A program made the position numbers and the translations under genes. DNA of 64,000 nucleotides from Hydractinia symbiolongicarpus. Its lineage: Eukaryota; Cnidaria; Hydrozoa; Anthoathecata; Hydractiniidae. Where the stretch lies: NCBI RefSeq assembly GCF_029227915.1, contig NC_079877.1:24825851-24889850 (forward strand). The letters are read 5' to 3'. This document shows, piece by piece, positions 20,050-32,518 of this stretch; the stretch's first letter is position 1; each line of letters begins with the position of its first letter. Below the pieces are notes generated by a model, which was given only the letters and a program-made list of their open reading frames with translations, was not told the DNA's origin and did no database searches.

Positions 20050-23000
20050 ATGAAGATATACTTTTTACTCATTTTAAATGTTGTTGGGGGTAAGTTTATA
20101 TTCTAACATCTTTGACTGCTAGCTAGCTGTAGGGATGAAGGAAAAGTGAAACGATTTTCGGATCCGGGTTAACAACATAATTATATTTGTGAAGAAAAAC
20201 TTTATAAGATAGGAAAATTGGAAGACCATATGATTTTTTAAACAGGTTTTATTATAATTTAAAGTTCTTCAATTTTTTAAGAGTTAGGCCGTAGCTAAAT
20301 GTTTAACTGCAATGAAACATTTTCGCTGCAGTTAATTTGTGTGGTCATGTCTTCACAGAACCAGAGATGCCAACCCCACCGATATGCTTGATATGCGGGT
20401 GTAACGCTTAGAATTGAGAAAAATTACGAATTTGAGACTTCTAGATTTGCGGAAAATACCTTTCCCCAGGCGTATTTCTCAAAATCTTGCAGTCACACAT
20501 TTCGTGAATTTGGTAAGTCTTCCATCCATTGATGTAAGGTCAATACAGATGAAGCAAAGTCAGTTTGACAATCTGCGCAAGAAGAGGGGTGAGAACGGAA
20601 ACACTAACACCCTCACAAGTTTTTTAGGACCAGCTTTTTTGCGTGTTGAAAAGCTAAGGCTGACCTAATACAATTTTTCTTTTTTATTATAATAAATTAG
20701 TAGGAAAATCTTGACTAAGGGGATAGAATAAACAAATGTTGAACCGGAAACTCAATATGAAACCGTATATACATGAAATATTATTTCCAAGTATAGAAAT
20801 ATAAACATTGTTCATCTACTTTTTGATGGATGTTGCAACTTGTATTGATATGCAGCACTTTTTGCAGCTGTGAGAACATCGTTAGGAATCTCATTTCTTT
20901 TATATATATTTAATGATAATAGAAACCATGCTATCTCGAGTAGCGAAAAAGACCAAACAAATTACCTTTGTTTTAAACAAAGTTCAATAAATGTTAATTT
21001 CTTCATTGTTCTTTATCACTAATAGCCACCATTGAAATATTTCGTAATCTGTTTTCAATTTTGTGGGCGCAATGAAATTATTCTTCTATTCGAAACAGTT
21101 TGAAACTTCCTCAAGTTGCAAAGCAACTAAGCAATGAAATATATTTCTGCGTTATAAATGACTTTAAACTTTCTAATCGTAACTTTAAACATATATTATT
21201 CTGAATGCATGTGAAATTGCTGGATGCGGGTGATTCTATCCATAATTTTTCAGTCAGGTGGAGGATACTGTGATTTCGGGTGTCACCCACTTGATGCGGG
21301 TAAGTTCACATATCGGCAAAACATCAAACGTTTGGCTTCTAGTAAAAGAAGTTGTACCTAGTGTATAAACTTAAAAATAGCATGTTTCCATATATACGCA
21401 ATTTTCATATGTCAGCATTGTATTTCAAGCCTTGCGAATTACAACACAACATGAGGTCTGAGGGTGTAAGATTTAATACTGGTGCTTAAATGTAAACAAA
21501 GATGTGCCAAGATACAAGGGTGCTGATAAGCTGCATACGCCGTGAAAAGTGTGGGCATTTTCAGGCGAGTTCAGCGTTTTAAAAAAATCAAATGTTTTTC
21601 TGAAAAAACCTGCATAGACCCAAACAATGCCCGAAAAAGAAAAGAAAAACAGACACTAATGATTCAAAAAACTATAAAAATTAAAATAAACTTACTATGT
21701 GGTAGCGAAGTTCTTAAAAGAACTGTTTTTGATAGTTTATATTAAGATTTACTTGATAAATAACTTTATATAAACTTAACTAACTCATTTATCTTTAAGC
21801 GCCTTCTTCCAACTATCGTCCGCATGGTATGTTACAAGGATTTGCATTTCGGGAATGTTCTGGGCAAGTTCGGGAGAGTGCGGGTGGTTTCGGATGACAA
21901 CTGCCAATTTAATTCGTAAAGTCGCCCAAACTCGCCCTTACAAATGGGGGACGTTTGTGGCTTATCGGCACTCTCTTGCCAAGATAAGCAATAAATCTCT
22001 CAAAAGAGCCTCTTCTTTTTAGTACTTCTTCCTGAGAACGGAGGGTCCAAAGTCCAACTTGCACCACTTGCAAGTTAAATATGACTGTGTTAATTCTGAA
22101 AAGGTATACTTTATTCTATGAAATTAACAGCTCAAGAAATTAACACAAACTAATTAACGGTCAAGAAATTAACGCGTTTAAAAAACCCATTTAATTAACG
22201 CGGTTGAGCAAAGTTGATTTCAAAAATGCATTTATATAATTAACACGAATTTGGGAGTATGCAATATCACATGAAGTACAAACTACTGTAAGAGTCAAAT
22301 CCACAGTAGTAAAGCGGTCTTCTTTATTACAAGGTAATTTGGAAATGGAAATAAAAGTTTTCGTTGTTTGGAAAGACAATAGCAAAAATTTCAGAATTTA
22401 AAGAATCTGAGAAGAGCTAGCTAACTGTCATCAAGAGCTATTTAGATTGCTATGCAGCACAAAAAACTCTGAAAAAAACAAGGGGAGAAAGACCTCCCTC
22501 CCAAAAAAAACAAATGTCTGCATATATTAGGGTGAGTGTTGGTAACGTTTTTCAGTTGACTTTTTTAACGTATAGCTACTGTCATTATTGCACTTTTATC
22601 CAAACTACTTGAAGCAATCATAAGCGATAAAGGTGTGCATACATTTGACAAGTTCTTTGGCCTGTTAGAAGATCGCATATGTCAGCTTTGTAACATGTAT
22701 CTTAAATTGCGAAACATATGAATCACCCTCTTTGAGCCAGTTTGGATGCTTGGTATTTGTAAGACACCTACATTTCCAGGCGAGTGTCGATCACTTAACT
22801 GGTAAAATCCTTACGACCAGGACAGTGTCTAGCATAAAACTGCTAATTCACATAACATTTATGTAAAATTTGTTAATTTGTTGCGTATCTGACCAACACT
22901 ACTTTCTTTGACTGCCGTTAAGTTTTAGCTGTTTCATAAATATCCGAACTTATCTGAACCTAGACATGCTTGATTTTACTGAACCAATCCTAAATTGCTC

Positions 23001-26000
23001 CTAATACACATTCCTGAATACACAATTTCAGTGTGTCAGTGTTCTTGTTGCATAATTTTAATTGACGAAATCTCTCTGTCATGAGCCAGTTTTGGGATAA
23101 ACGCACATTTTTATAATGATTCACTGACTTAACAACTAGTAGCTATCTGAGATTCTCTTAATATGCCTTTAAACATTATGACATATTTTCTTGTATAAGC
23201 AGCACAACAGGTTTTTTTTCAAGCCAGAATAGCAACAACTTCTCAATACACGTGCATGAAAAAAACGCTCTGTGGACCCAGCACTGTACAGTAGTCATTT
23301 GTTATTACCCTCACCTCCCACCTACCATAGGCATTGAAATAAAATGGCACACTCATTGGTTACAGTCAAACCTGCTTTCCTGTTCACCTTGATAGGACAG
23401 TCACCTATTTACCACAGCCACTATTTATTCCTCTGTATTTTTATTAAAATGGTTCTGTGGTCAGCAGTCAATCATAAAAGATTAGGAACTACATTCAGGA
23501 AAAAGTAAATAACCTTAAATTTATGTTCATTAAAATTTTTAATATAATTAACAAAAAAATAGATTAGCTATATCACTTGCTGTATATTAACGAAAATGGC
23601 AAGGCTACTAGTCTGTACAATATTTTTAAAATTTTCTTGGTTTGTAGCAGCCATAATTTTCTCCCAGTCCAGCAAGGTAACATCAGATAGTGGGATCTTT
23701 ATTACTTTTGTATTTAAATGCATTTGGCGGTCACCTTGTAATAAGATTTATATTTGTTTTTTAAAATGACAATTTTTAGATTAATTATGTGTAATTAAAT
23801 TACTAGTTCTTAAATCAAAATCTTAAAAGAAAAATTTGACTTTAGTTCCCATGCGCTGTAATGGTGGTTAATTGTTTCAGCAAAGCATTTGCCATAAAAA
23901 ATTGGTGGAAATCAATCTTCCAAATTCTACTGCGGAAGTAGCCAATCATTCAGCAAGACTTGATTTATTCTTTAATTATTATGTTACTCAATATTGTAGA
24001 ATTGAGTTTCAATGGCCTTAAAATGCATTATGACAGTTTTCAAACTATTGTTAGGTACAGTACTTGTGAAAACAGTCAGATTTGTTTACTTCTGAGTATA
24101 TTGCAATCAATTAGGAATCTTAGGTGCATTTGGACATGGTAATTGGTAAATATTTTGCAAGGATGTCTTGGATAAAAAAAAATTTCCCTATTAAGTTATT
24201 GTATTGAAAGCATATGGGACAGCAAATTACCACAATTTCCAACATAAAAATTTAGTGTATTATATATGTACAAATGCTCTTAAATGTAACTACAGTCAAT
24301 TGATTGGGGAAGGCAATTTGGTCATGGTTTTAAGCATGTTTTCTCTTTTATTTGCACATGTTTTTTAAAGATTTTGCGCTTATTGTTTATTTTCTTTTTT
24401 TCAGCTCTTGCAGGTAACAAAAACAGTACTACTTCAATGCCGACTCCAACACCCACTTCATCAACTGTGCATCCAACACCCACTTCATCAAACCCGACAC
24501 CCACTTCAGGGCCAAATTCAACAACACATACTAGCAAAATTTTCCATTCAACTTCTTTAATAACTTCACCATCAACATTAACAATGCCGTCATCAGTTTC
24601 CATTCATGCAAGCTCACATTATACCTCAGCTTTGCCAACTTCAAGTGCTGCTCCAACCCACCAACCTACTACAACTCCTAAACCAGACTCGCATGTGAAT
24701 TTAACTCTTGCTGATAATGGCACTGATTGCTTAAAAGTTGAAGGTGATATTTGGATCGTTGTTGAGTATATGGAAGTGAAGACTAAGGTATGAATTTTTC
24801 ATATGTTTCAGATGTCTTAAAAGTTTGACAGTTAAATGTTTCAATTTTTAGTTAAATGTTTTCATACCATTCTTTAGGTGTCACAGAAGTTCAATTTAAA
24901 TAATGTTAACGTACCAAAGATTACCGGAAAGTGCTCTAAAAATTTATTCAATGAAACCCAATCTGCATTTATTAACGCAGTCTGGAAAGGCAACCTTGGT
25001 GCTGGAAATGCCTCACATCCATCAATGACATTGATGCTTAAATTTTCCGGTGGCAGCTCTTGGCATATGAGCCAGGTGGAAGTGACCATCAATAATCCAA
25101 ATAAAACGTATTTAAACACTAGTATAAGTAAGTAATATTTAGTTTTAGTTTTTCCTTTTTTTGGGGCTCCTTTTTGTCATGGGGTGTAGTAAGCACTTCC
25201 TTTAAAAATTTTACGTTAGATACCGAACTTTAGAAAGGTTACATTTTAAATCAAAAGCTTTTCTAAAATTAACTGTTGTTTAACATAAAAATAAAATTTT
25301 CACGATACTGGGTGCTGCATGTTAACATGTTCCTTCATTTTTGGCAGGCTTTTCGTATAAAATTGTTGTATTTCATATTCTGTCGTCAACCATTTTTGCA
25401 AATTTCAATGAAGGGCTACATCCTTTACTATCTTACTTTATGCCTTATAATATATTTCCAGTATTCTCGTATTTGTGTTCAGCATTTGTTTAGAAGTTTC
25501 TTTGTTTTGTTGACATTGCAGCGATTATTCCTTTCCCTTCCTACAGTGGCTCTATGACACAATGGTACTTAAACTGATAGATTAGCTATAAACTCTTACA
25601 AAAAATCTCTATAAAGCGAAGAGTCGTAGAGTGACCATTGAATAGGACAGACAATTTGTTTTGCACGAAATAAAATTTCTCACTATTAACGCACCCTAAG
25701 GCGGACATAAAATAGAATGGGAACAAAAAAAATATTCAATATTTTTTTTTACATTTTTCTATTTCAGACAATTTACAACGTATAATCAATTACTTTTTTA
25801 TATTATTGAAAATCTTGACCTGGAAATACGAAAACAGTCGTCAATCAAAAAAATTCTTCGTAAATCTTTTATAGTTTGTTTTCTGTTATAAAAATGCTAA
25901 ATGTCCAAATAGTCTCTAATTTACAATCCTTGTAAAGTGAAGCTTTGTCCAATAATATTCTGCCTAAAGTTATGTTTGACAAAATCTTTACAAGTGCACG

Positions 26001-27719
26001 TCTTTATTTAGCGGACAATTTCTTTTGCATTGATAGTGCCCACTGTAATACTAATGTTTGTGGCGACGAGGTTCGGGGAAGCCCTATTTTTGTCTTTTAT
26101 ATGATGTATCAAAATTAAGTTTTACTCTAAAAAAACCCCAAAGGAGGATTAGTTAAATCTTGGTAATTATGCCCAAAACTTATTTTAGCGATTTAGTGGT
26201 AAAAAAATATGTTTTTTTGTGAGATTTACTTTTATCAATTTGATATCACGCTAACATTTTTTTTATCTTTCTTGTAATTCAAAATTTTGTTTTTCGGCAT
26301 TATTGTTGCGAATCGGGTTCCTAAAACATTTTTTGCAGGACTTCTCTTTACAAATAGATTTTCCTAAATTCAGCAAACAATAAGTCCTGCAAAAATTATC
26401 CCATAAGATTCAATCTAGTATTAATCCTGTTATGTCAATGTAGAAACATTCTACTGTGCACGTATTGTATGCAAAACATGTTTTGTTATAGATTCCCTCA
26501 AAGGATCTGTAAATCTTAACTTGAACAAAAACGATCCGTATTTTCAAGCTGAGAAAGATAAAGCGTACTCTTGTTCAACCGACAAAATGATTAAATTAAA
26601 CGGGACACACTCATACAACATTACTGTTGATTTCAAGAAGGTGACGATTCAACCATTCCCTGGAAACGTATCAAGTACGTGGTTTAACTGCTTTTTCTTT
26701 AGAAGAAAATATTACCTTAACGCCATTTGAATTCAATTTGTTCAATAAACGTGAAAAAATGCCTGTAAGTTAACACGTCGGTATTCGCTTTGACTAAAAT
26801 GAATTAGAAAGCCTTATCGCAAAATATTTCTTCAGGAAACACTTGTAAAACTTTTTTCAGACGAAAATTCACTCGGACAGTATGAGATTGCATTTTTTTT
26901 TTTTTTTTTTTTTAAATTATCCTTTTTTTGTCGGTGGGTTATTAATTACTATTTGTATTTCTGCGTCAGTAAATGATTTTTTATGACTTTTTAACAAAAA
27001 TTAAGGACAAAATTCATTCTCGCGAAGTTTGATATCAACGACGCTTTTAAATTTGAAATTATGTAGTTGTGCTTGCCATTTATATTTAAATTATGCGAAC
27101 ACTGATTGGACATTTTACGTACTTGAAGGGGATTAATTCTCGCGGATTTCGCGAGCTTCTGTCAATTCTTGCGAAATAGTAGGCTTTAAATATCATGCAT
27201 TTTTTACGATTTTATGTGAGCGAAACTAATTGTAGTAACATGAAGAGATTGTAATAGTTGTAACAATATATATGTAAACAAACCATTCCGTTTTTGCGAA
27301 GAACAATATTGTTGGGCAATAGCCTTGAAGATTGAGTTCTTACCACCTAAGAAAAATTGATTTTTGCGAGTAATTTTATCGGAAAAGAAATTGAAAGAAG
27401 AATTGCGAAGGAAGCCAGTACTAATGCTTTTCGAAAACTAAACTTTGCGAAAAGGTTTGCCTCAATTTTATACCGAAAGTGACTAACTCCTGAAAATGTA
27501 TTAAAAAAGGTCTAAACGAAATATTGTTTAGGTACATTGTTATTTATTTATTAATATTTTACAGCTCAAGTGTGCTCTGCTAAAACAAAAGAACCGGAAC
27601 CGAACAGTATTGTCCCCATTGCTGTTGGATGCGCGTTGGCTGGTCTCATTGTCATCGTGTTAATTGCGTATTTGATTGGTCGAAGAAAAGGTAGCAATCG
27701 TGGATACCAGCAAGTGTAA
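20050..27719 (+). CDS. LAMP: Lysosome-associated membrane protein, CD68/LAMP type with one LAMP domain
   Basis: Five exons: 20050-20089, 24405-24787, 24878-25127, 26492-26674 and 27565-27719, giving 336 residues. All junctions are GT-AG and in phase (1, 0, 1, 1). Exon 1 gives a signal peptide ([13 protein letters not shown], then ALAG). Residues 20-110 are a Thr/Ser/Pro-rich mucin-like stalk with repeated TPTSS units. The single LAMP domain has cysteines at about 122, 160, 252 and 289, spaced as the two family disulphides, with DKAYSC and IQPF motifs and many N-glycosylation sites. The C-terminus is diagnostic: a helix beginning IVPIAVG and ending LIAYLIG, then a short tail ending GYQQV, the GYxxPhi lysosomal targeting signal. 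One domain plus a mucin stalk resembles CD68/macrosialin more than two-domain LAMP1/2. Intron 1 is 4.3 kb. A PolyA signal is at 28167. Confidence 0.93.
21424..22265. repeat. Dispersed repeat, copy 1, in LAMP intron 1
   Basis: Blocks at 21424-21520 (GAATTACAACACAACATGAG, TGTAAACAAA, GCCAAGATA) and 21975-22265 (GCCAAGATAAGCAATAAATC, ATTAACGCGGTTGAGCAAA) match the unit at 54340-54780. Extra sequence separates the two blocks here. No coding is visible. The remaining parts of the 4.3-kb intron hold nothing recognisable. Confidence 0.5.
26997..27190. repeat. TTCGCGAA-rich dispersed repeat, in LAMP intron 4
   Basis: It contains repeated forms of TCTCGCGAAGTTTGATATCA, TTAATTCTCGCGGATTTCGC and TTGCGAAATAG. 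Similar stretches are at 36550-36720, 42370-42460 and 46975-47115. It is probably a degraded MITE family; termini could not be fixed. Confidence 0.4.
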
Positions 27720-28166
27720 AAACTTACTACTACAGGAAACTCTTTGAAGTGTTACGTAAACTGGCTTATCAAGGGGAAAAAAGGACCAAAAATATATGAG
27801 CCCTTTTTGTATAAAAAAAATAACCATGGGAAATATTTTTATTATCGATAAGTTTTTGACACTGACGAGGTCTTTTGGCAAATTCTTTTTCAAAAATTCT
27901 TGGAAAACGCTTTTTTGGTAATTTGACGATTCTTTCCAGGTAATTATAAGCCATTTATGTTTTGTTGTTTTGTATCATAAAGTTAATTTTTTTTTCTTTT
28001 TTTTAATGTAATTTTATAGAATTCTAGAGTTGTTCAGACGAATATGTAAGTTTCTGTGTTGTGACCACACTAAAAAACTGTTTGATATAAACTGGTGTAA
28101 CCATCGACTGACTGAGACCTTACGGTTTCGTTTAAGCTTGTTGTCGGTACGAAAATCTTGTACGTA

Positions 28167-28172
28167 AATAAA
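28167..28172 (+). terminator. Polyadenylation signal of LAMP
   Basis: AATAAA follows the LAMP stop by about 450 bases and precedes a T/GT-rich stretch (TTTTTGTTGTG). No further + strand gene starts before the large element at 28461. Confidence 0.6.
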
Positions 28173-28997
28173 GGGTTTGCTCTCTATCTTTTTGTTGTGC
28201 CAGTTTATATAAACAGCTACTTAATATTAATCGTCACTGTTTTTTCACGTGATAAAAAAATATTTGAAAAATTACCACCTTTTTATGTATTTGTACCGCT
28301 TCTCGCGTTACTAACATCGTAATAATAGCGCTGACCTTACTGTTATCCAGCATCCTAGATACACGCATTGTATCTCCTTTGGGCAGCTGATGAAAGACCA
28401 CCGCAAAGCGTACACAAACCAATGTATTCTTGGGATCCAGTTCATTATATTTTCACATTACCAAAAAAATATGGGTGGCAATATTTTTTGTCCCATGGGA
28501 CCAAATTAGATGACGTCAACACTTTTACAGTCGGCAAAAAAATAATTTCACATTTGTGTCATGTTATGTGGTTGGAAAGAGAAGATCGAAAGATATTACT
28601 TAACCTGCTCAATAGCGAAGTTTTTTTGTTGAATTTTAGTATGGTATTGGGTCACCCTAATGTCTTTCTGTTTGATCAAAATTTATTGTTCAAATCACTA
28701 AAATTGATAATTTACAGACCAGTAATTTACAGACCTAAGCACGTTTTCAGTTGTTTACTTTGGTTTTGAAAAGCAAGTAGCGGATTTCACTTAAACATTT
28801 TGTATGTATTAGTATCAGTATGATAACAAGTTTTGTTTTATAATTGTTTGATTTCATAGACATAGAATTCGAATGTTCTATTTCTAGAAAACATTATTGT
28901 TCAATTTCATACATAGACTGATTAATTTCGAAGTGTTACTGAAGTGTAATGTGAAGTTTATAGTATAGACAAACTTGCACAATAATTAAATGAATAT

Positions 28998-29724
28998 GTT
29001 CTGCCCAATCTTGGAACGCGCCCCGTCTTAAGACTGGCCAGGCCAATTTTCCGACAGTGACAAATGGGTGGCCAGTCTTAAGACTGGACTGCCCAATCTA
29101 TGGACGTACATGCCCAATCTTAGAACAATTGTGGAAGACAAACAGAACAATAAAATTTTTAGAATTTGCCTCTTAATAGGAACTTTAAATTGAAACTTTT
29201 CTGGGAAAATCAAAAGCCAAAAATTTATATATACCATGTATTTTATGTATAAAAAATTGAAACTACTCAACCATTTTAGCATAGTCTATAAAGTTTTTCT
29301 TCTATAGACTATGATATTACATCTAGCTAACTAATAATATGGTTGAATACGATTTTTCTGATACTTCATATATATAAACATTTTATTTTTAAAATTTAGC
29401 CACTACTACAAGCTGTATATAAATGCTAAATGTATAACACATGCTCTACCAGCTACCTAGCTACGATTTTCACTCTACTGTGTCCAAAAACAGGCCGGGT
29501 CAATTCAACAGTACCCAAAATATGATGTTTCAATGTGCCTAAGAATGTTTGTTGGGAGTCGCAAAAAACAGAGCTCGTGTGGTGCATCCCTACCTTAAAA
29601 TCTAAACGGCGCCAAAGATGGGCCTAACATGGTCTTTTGCCCAATCTTGTGACGCCCTGCCCAGTCTTAAGACTGGGCAATTTTATGTCCAAAGATTGGG
29701 CAGCGTCCTAAGACTGGGCAGAAC
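28998..29724. mobile_element. Inverted-repeat element with CCCAGTCTTAAGACTGGGC palindromes
   Basis: The ends are inverted copies starting GTTCTGCCCA and ending TGGGCAGAAC, each about 90-120 bp and each containing the palindrome CCAGTCTTAAGACTGG plus repeated GCCCAATCTT(A/G)GAAC motifs. The centre has no recognisable coding. It is nested in the element at 28461-32110. Confidence 0.65.
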
Positions 29725-29970
29725 AAATAGACCGAATTAAAATGGATGTTAACTGCGTAAAAACAATAAATGTGCTGGATTTTGGGAAATGTATAGTGTG
29801 CCAGAAAGATACATCAAAAAGGTACCGCCTTACTTAAACATTTTTCCCATTCCTGTTCTGAGAGTTTTGAGAGAAAGATTTTTGTTTGATATTTTGACCA
29901 AGATGTGTAATTTTATGTGTGATGTTCGAGTTGCAAGGGAAGAATTCTTAAACAGAATGTTCTGACAAAG

Positions 29971-31690
29971 TTGAATGCAAGGAGCAACAAAAAACAGTTT
30001 ATTGAACTTTGTGAAATAATTGGGATTTTTGAAAAGTTTTCTCAATTAGACAAGGCTATTGATCATCAATCTCTGTTTTTGCGAAATTTCATGAAAATGT
30101 ATGAATCACTTTTAATGCTTGTTCGTGTTATGCGACAAGGACTTTGGGAATTACATCTTGTCGCTTTGAGTGGTTTAGTGAAATATTTTTTCGCCCACAA
30201 TCAAGTTAATTACGCACGATTAACACCTTTGCATCTGGCAGACATGAAGAACTTAGAAAAAACGGACATGAAGACCTGGTCCTACTTGAAAGAGAATTTC
30301 GCAATTGCCAAAACCAATATACCATTCATTGCCATTGGGTCCGATCACGAAATGGAGCAGGAGAATAAAGTAATAAAGGTCACTGGAGGCATTAAAGGAC
30401 TGTTACAACAACCATCTACATTGAACAGATTTTGCTTGTTTCTCCTATACTTGCATCATTATCGAAAGAGTTTTGTGATTTACAAAATGTCAATGTTGAT
30501 CAAAAAAAGCAACACTACGAATTGAGTAGCTCAACATGTAGCAGGGTAGCTTCTAACGTCAATGAATTGCTTTGTACCATGGATGACTTCGATGTCAACT
30601 TCCGACAATCCGATTGTGTATTTAATGTTGTTTCAAAAGCTGTTCTTCACAATTCACAAATACTTCAACCTGCTGATATTGGCTCAAAATGTTATGAAGA
30701 ATTTGTCACGGAGAGGATAAAAGAAAAAAATCGATATGGGTACCGTGAAAATTGTAACTTTCAAAGATCTTGTAAATCTATGAAAAAGAAAAAAGGGGAT
30801 AAAGTTATACAACTCAAAGAGGAAAAAACGCAACTATTAAGATTTTTAATTACTGCACGGAAACGTCCGAGTTGGATTTGGAGCACTGTGTTGGCAACTT
30901 TGAGTTTTCTGTTGTACCAAAGGCCTTGTTCAGTGCTGATGGAATTCCATTGGCTTATTTAGACAAATCAAAATTGCTTCACAGCATAGAGAAATCAGCC
31001 AGCAATGGACAAACGACCAATTCTTTATCTGGAGAAGTCGAAGCAAACAAAGTAATCGCTATAGTTGAAATGGCTGTTGTGAACCAAACCAGGGTGTGAT
31101 TAAACTGGGCGTTTCAACAAAAAATCGAATTTTGCTTGGCTGACGATTTTTATACAGGCAGATAATGAGGTGGTTCTGGCATTATCAACACTTCCTAATC
31201 TGAAAATACTAGAAAGCTTACGTTTCGTGGTTTCAATGTAAAGGGGAATACATGTCCTGCAGACGTGGTTTCGCTATCTCAATTGCGTTGGCATTTAGTC
31301 TCCAAATTCCAGTGTGATGCTGACATGTTGCCACCAACATTAGCTGCATTGAAGTAAAAAATATTCTGGTGTCACTTCATATCAATGATTTTACGAAGAT
31401 CGCATATCCTCATTCAACAACTTCCGAATGCAGTCAATTATGGTTGGGAAACAGATGAGTTCGGTAACTTATCCCCCATAATCCCTGATGAGCTTCCTGC
31501 ACCGTTGGCATTCACCGAATTCAGTTCTTGTAACTGCAAAACAAGTTACATATCCAAACGATGTAAATGCCGTAAAAATGGTTTTTCGTGACTGACATGT
31601 GTAAATGTACGACGTGTCAAAACAGCGGTGGTGCAAGCAATGAATCCGAGTCAGACGAATATAGTACTAGTGACGATGAGTGACTGAAAC
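29971..31690 (+). pseudogene. Decayed element-borne gene of unknown function (LADMK / CxC-rich type)
   Basis: Three or more frames must be linked to read this gene. Pieces include NYARLTPLHLADMKNL with a downstream EMEQENKVIK (30200-30380), a Lys-rich linker (30780), GNFEFSVVPKALFSADG (about 30893-30945), and a C-terminal Cys cluster CNCKTS...CKCRKNGFS (31530-31590) continuing in a broken frame. The arrangement resembles a family of uncharacterised multi-copy proteins in cnidarian and other animal genomes, which I recall but cannot verify. Its position between long inverted repeats says it belongs to the mobile element. Frame breaks near 30460, 30880 and 31100 make it non-functional. Confidence 0.6.
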
Positions 31691-32512
31691 ATTGTACAAG
31701 CAGTCGTTTTTGACATTATTTATAGCAATTTTTTTAACTTTGAAATTGCCTGAAAGAAAAAAGTAAACAACTAAAAACGTGCTTTGGTCTGTAAATTACT
31801 AGTCTGTAGATTATCCCTTGAAGTGATTTGAAAAATAAATTTCAATCAAAGAGAAAGACATTAGGGTGATCCAATACCATACTAAAATTCAACAAAAAAA
31901 CTTTGCTATTGAGCAGGTTAGCCATTTTTGTGCTGGGTCAGTAAATTACTGGTCTGTAATTTGTACAAAGTTTGCCTTTTTCCCAACCATATATAATATG
32001 AAATTTAAATGTGAAATTATTTTTTTGATGACTGTGAAAGTGATGATGTCATCTAATTTAGTCCCATGGGAAAAAAATTTTTGTCACTTGTTTTTTTTTT
32101 TTTTTTTTGGTAATTTGGGACCTAAGGAACAACTTTAAATCAAAAAATCACTTTTACACACATGTGCACACAAAATTACATGTTGGCCCTTTTGTGACGT
32201 TTTCGAAACAAACACGAAATTTGTCATAGCGTGGTTTTGTGAACTGCATATTATATGCCCTGTAATTTTCTACACATGCGCAATAGCTGTTACATGCGTA
32301 ATAACTTCAGTACAGATATAATCGTTAATGAAGTTATATTTGGGTAAATTTGACCGAAATAAGTAAAACTGGAGATCAAAATGAAATCATCATTTAGCCC
32401 CCGAAGTTTCTCATGTCAAGTTCAATACATAAAAGCACATAATAAACATTCGAAGATATCTGGGGTTTTCGAAAAGTATATTCACGTTATATATAACTAA
32501 AAACTGTTAACT

Positions 32513-32518
32513 TTTATT
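32513..32518 (-). terminator. MIPEP polyadenylation signal overlapping the stop codon
   Basis: On the minus strand the last codons read GAA TAA AAG, so AATAAA overlaps the TAA stop. If used, the 3' UTR would be only about 15-30 nt. No better AATAAA is evident in the next few hundred bases. Confidence 0.4.

Larger units (their letters stand above)
28461..32110. mobile_element. Large TA-flanked element with long terminal inverted repeats
   Basis: About 300-350 bp at 28461-28765 is repeated in inverse at about 31740-32110: for example CCCATGGGACCAAATTAGAT on the left and its diverged complement near 32050-32070, and ATTTACAGACC blocks near 28710-28735 and 31785-31810. The outer bases read TA-CCAAAAAA and TTTTTTGG-TA. 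Length is about 3.65 kb. Inside are a decayed gene (29971-31690) and a younger inserted element (28998-29724). It occupies the space between the convergent LAMP and MIPEP genes. The superfamily is uncertain. Confidence 0.7.

Noticed and set aside
24322-24603. 93-residue minus-strand open frame
   Set aside because: Antisense shadow of the LAMP mucin exon.
28368-28769. 133-residue + strand frame
   Set aside because: It runs through the left terminal inverted repeat of the element at 28461 and has no conserved content.
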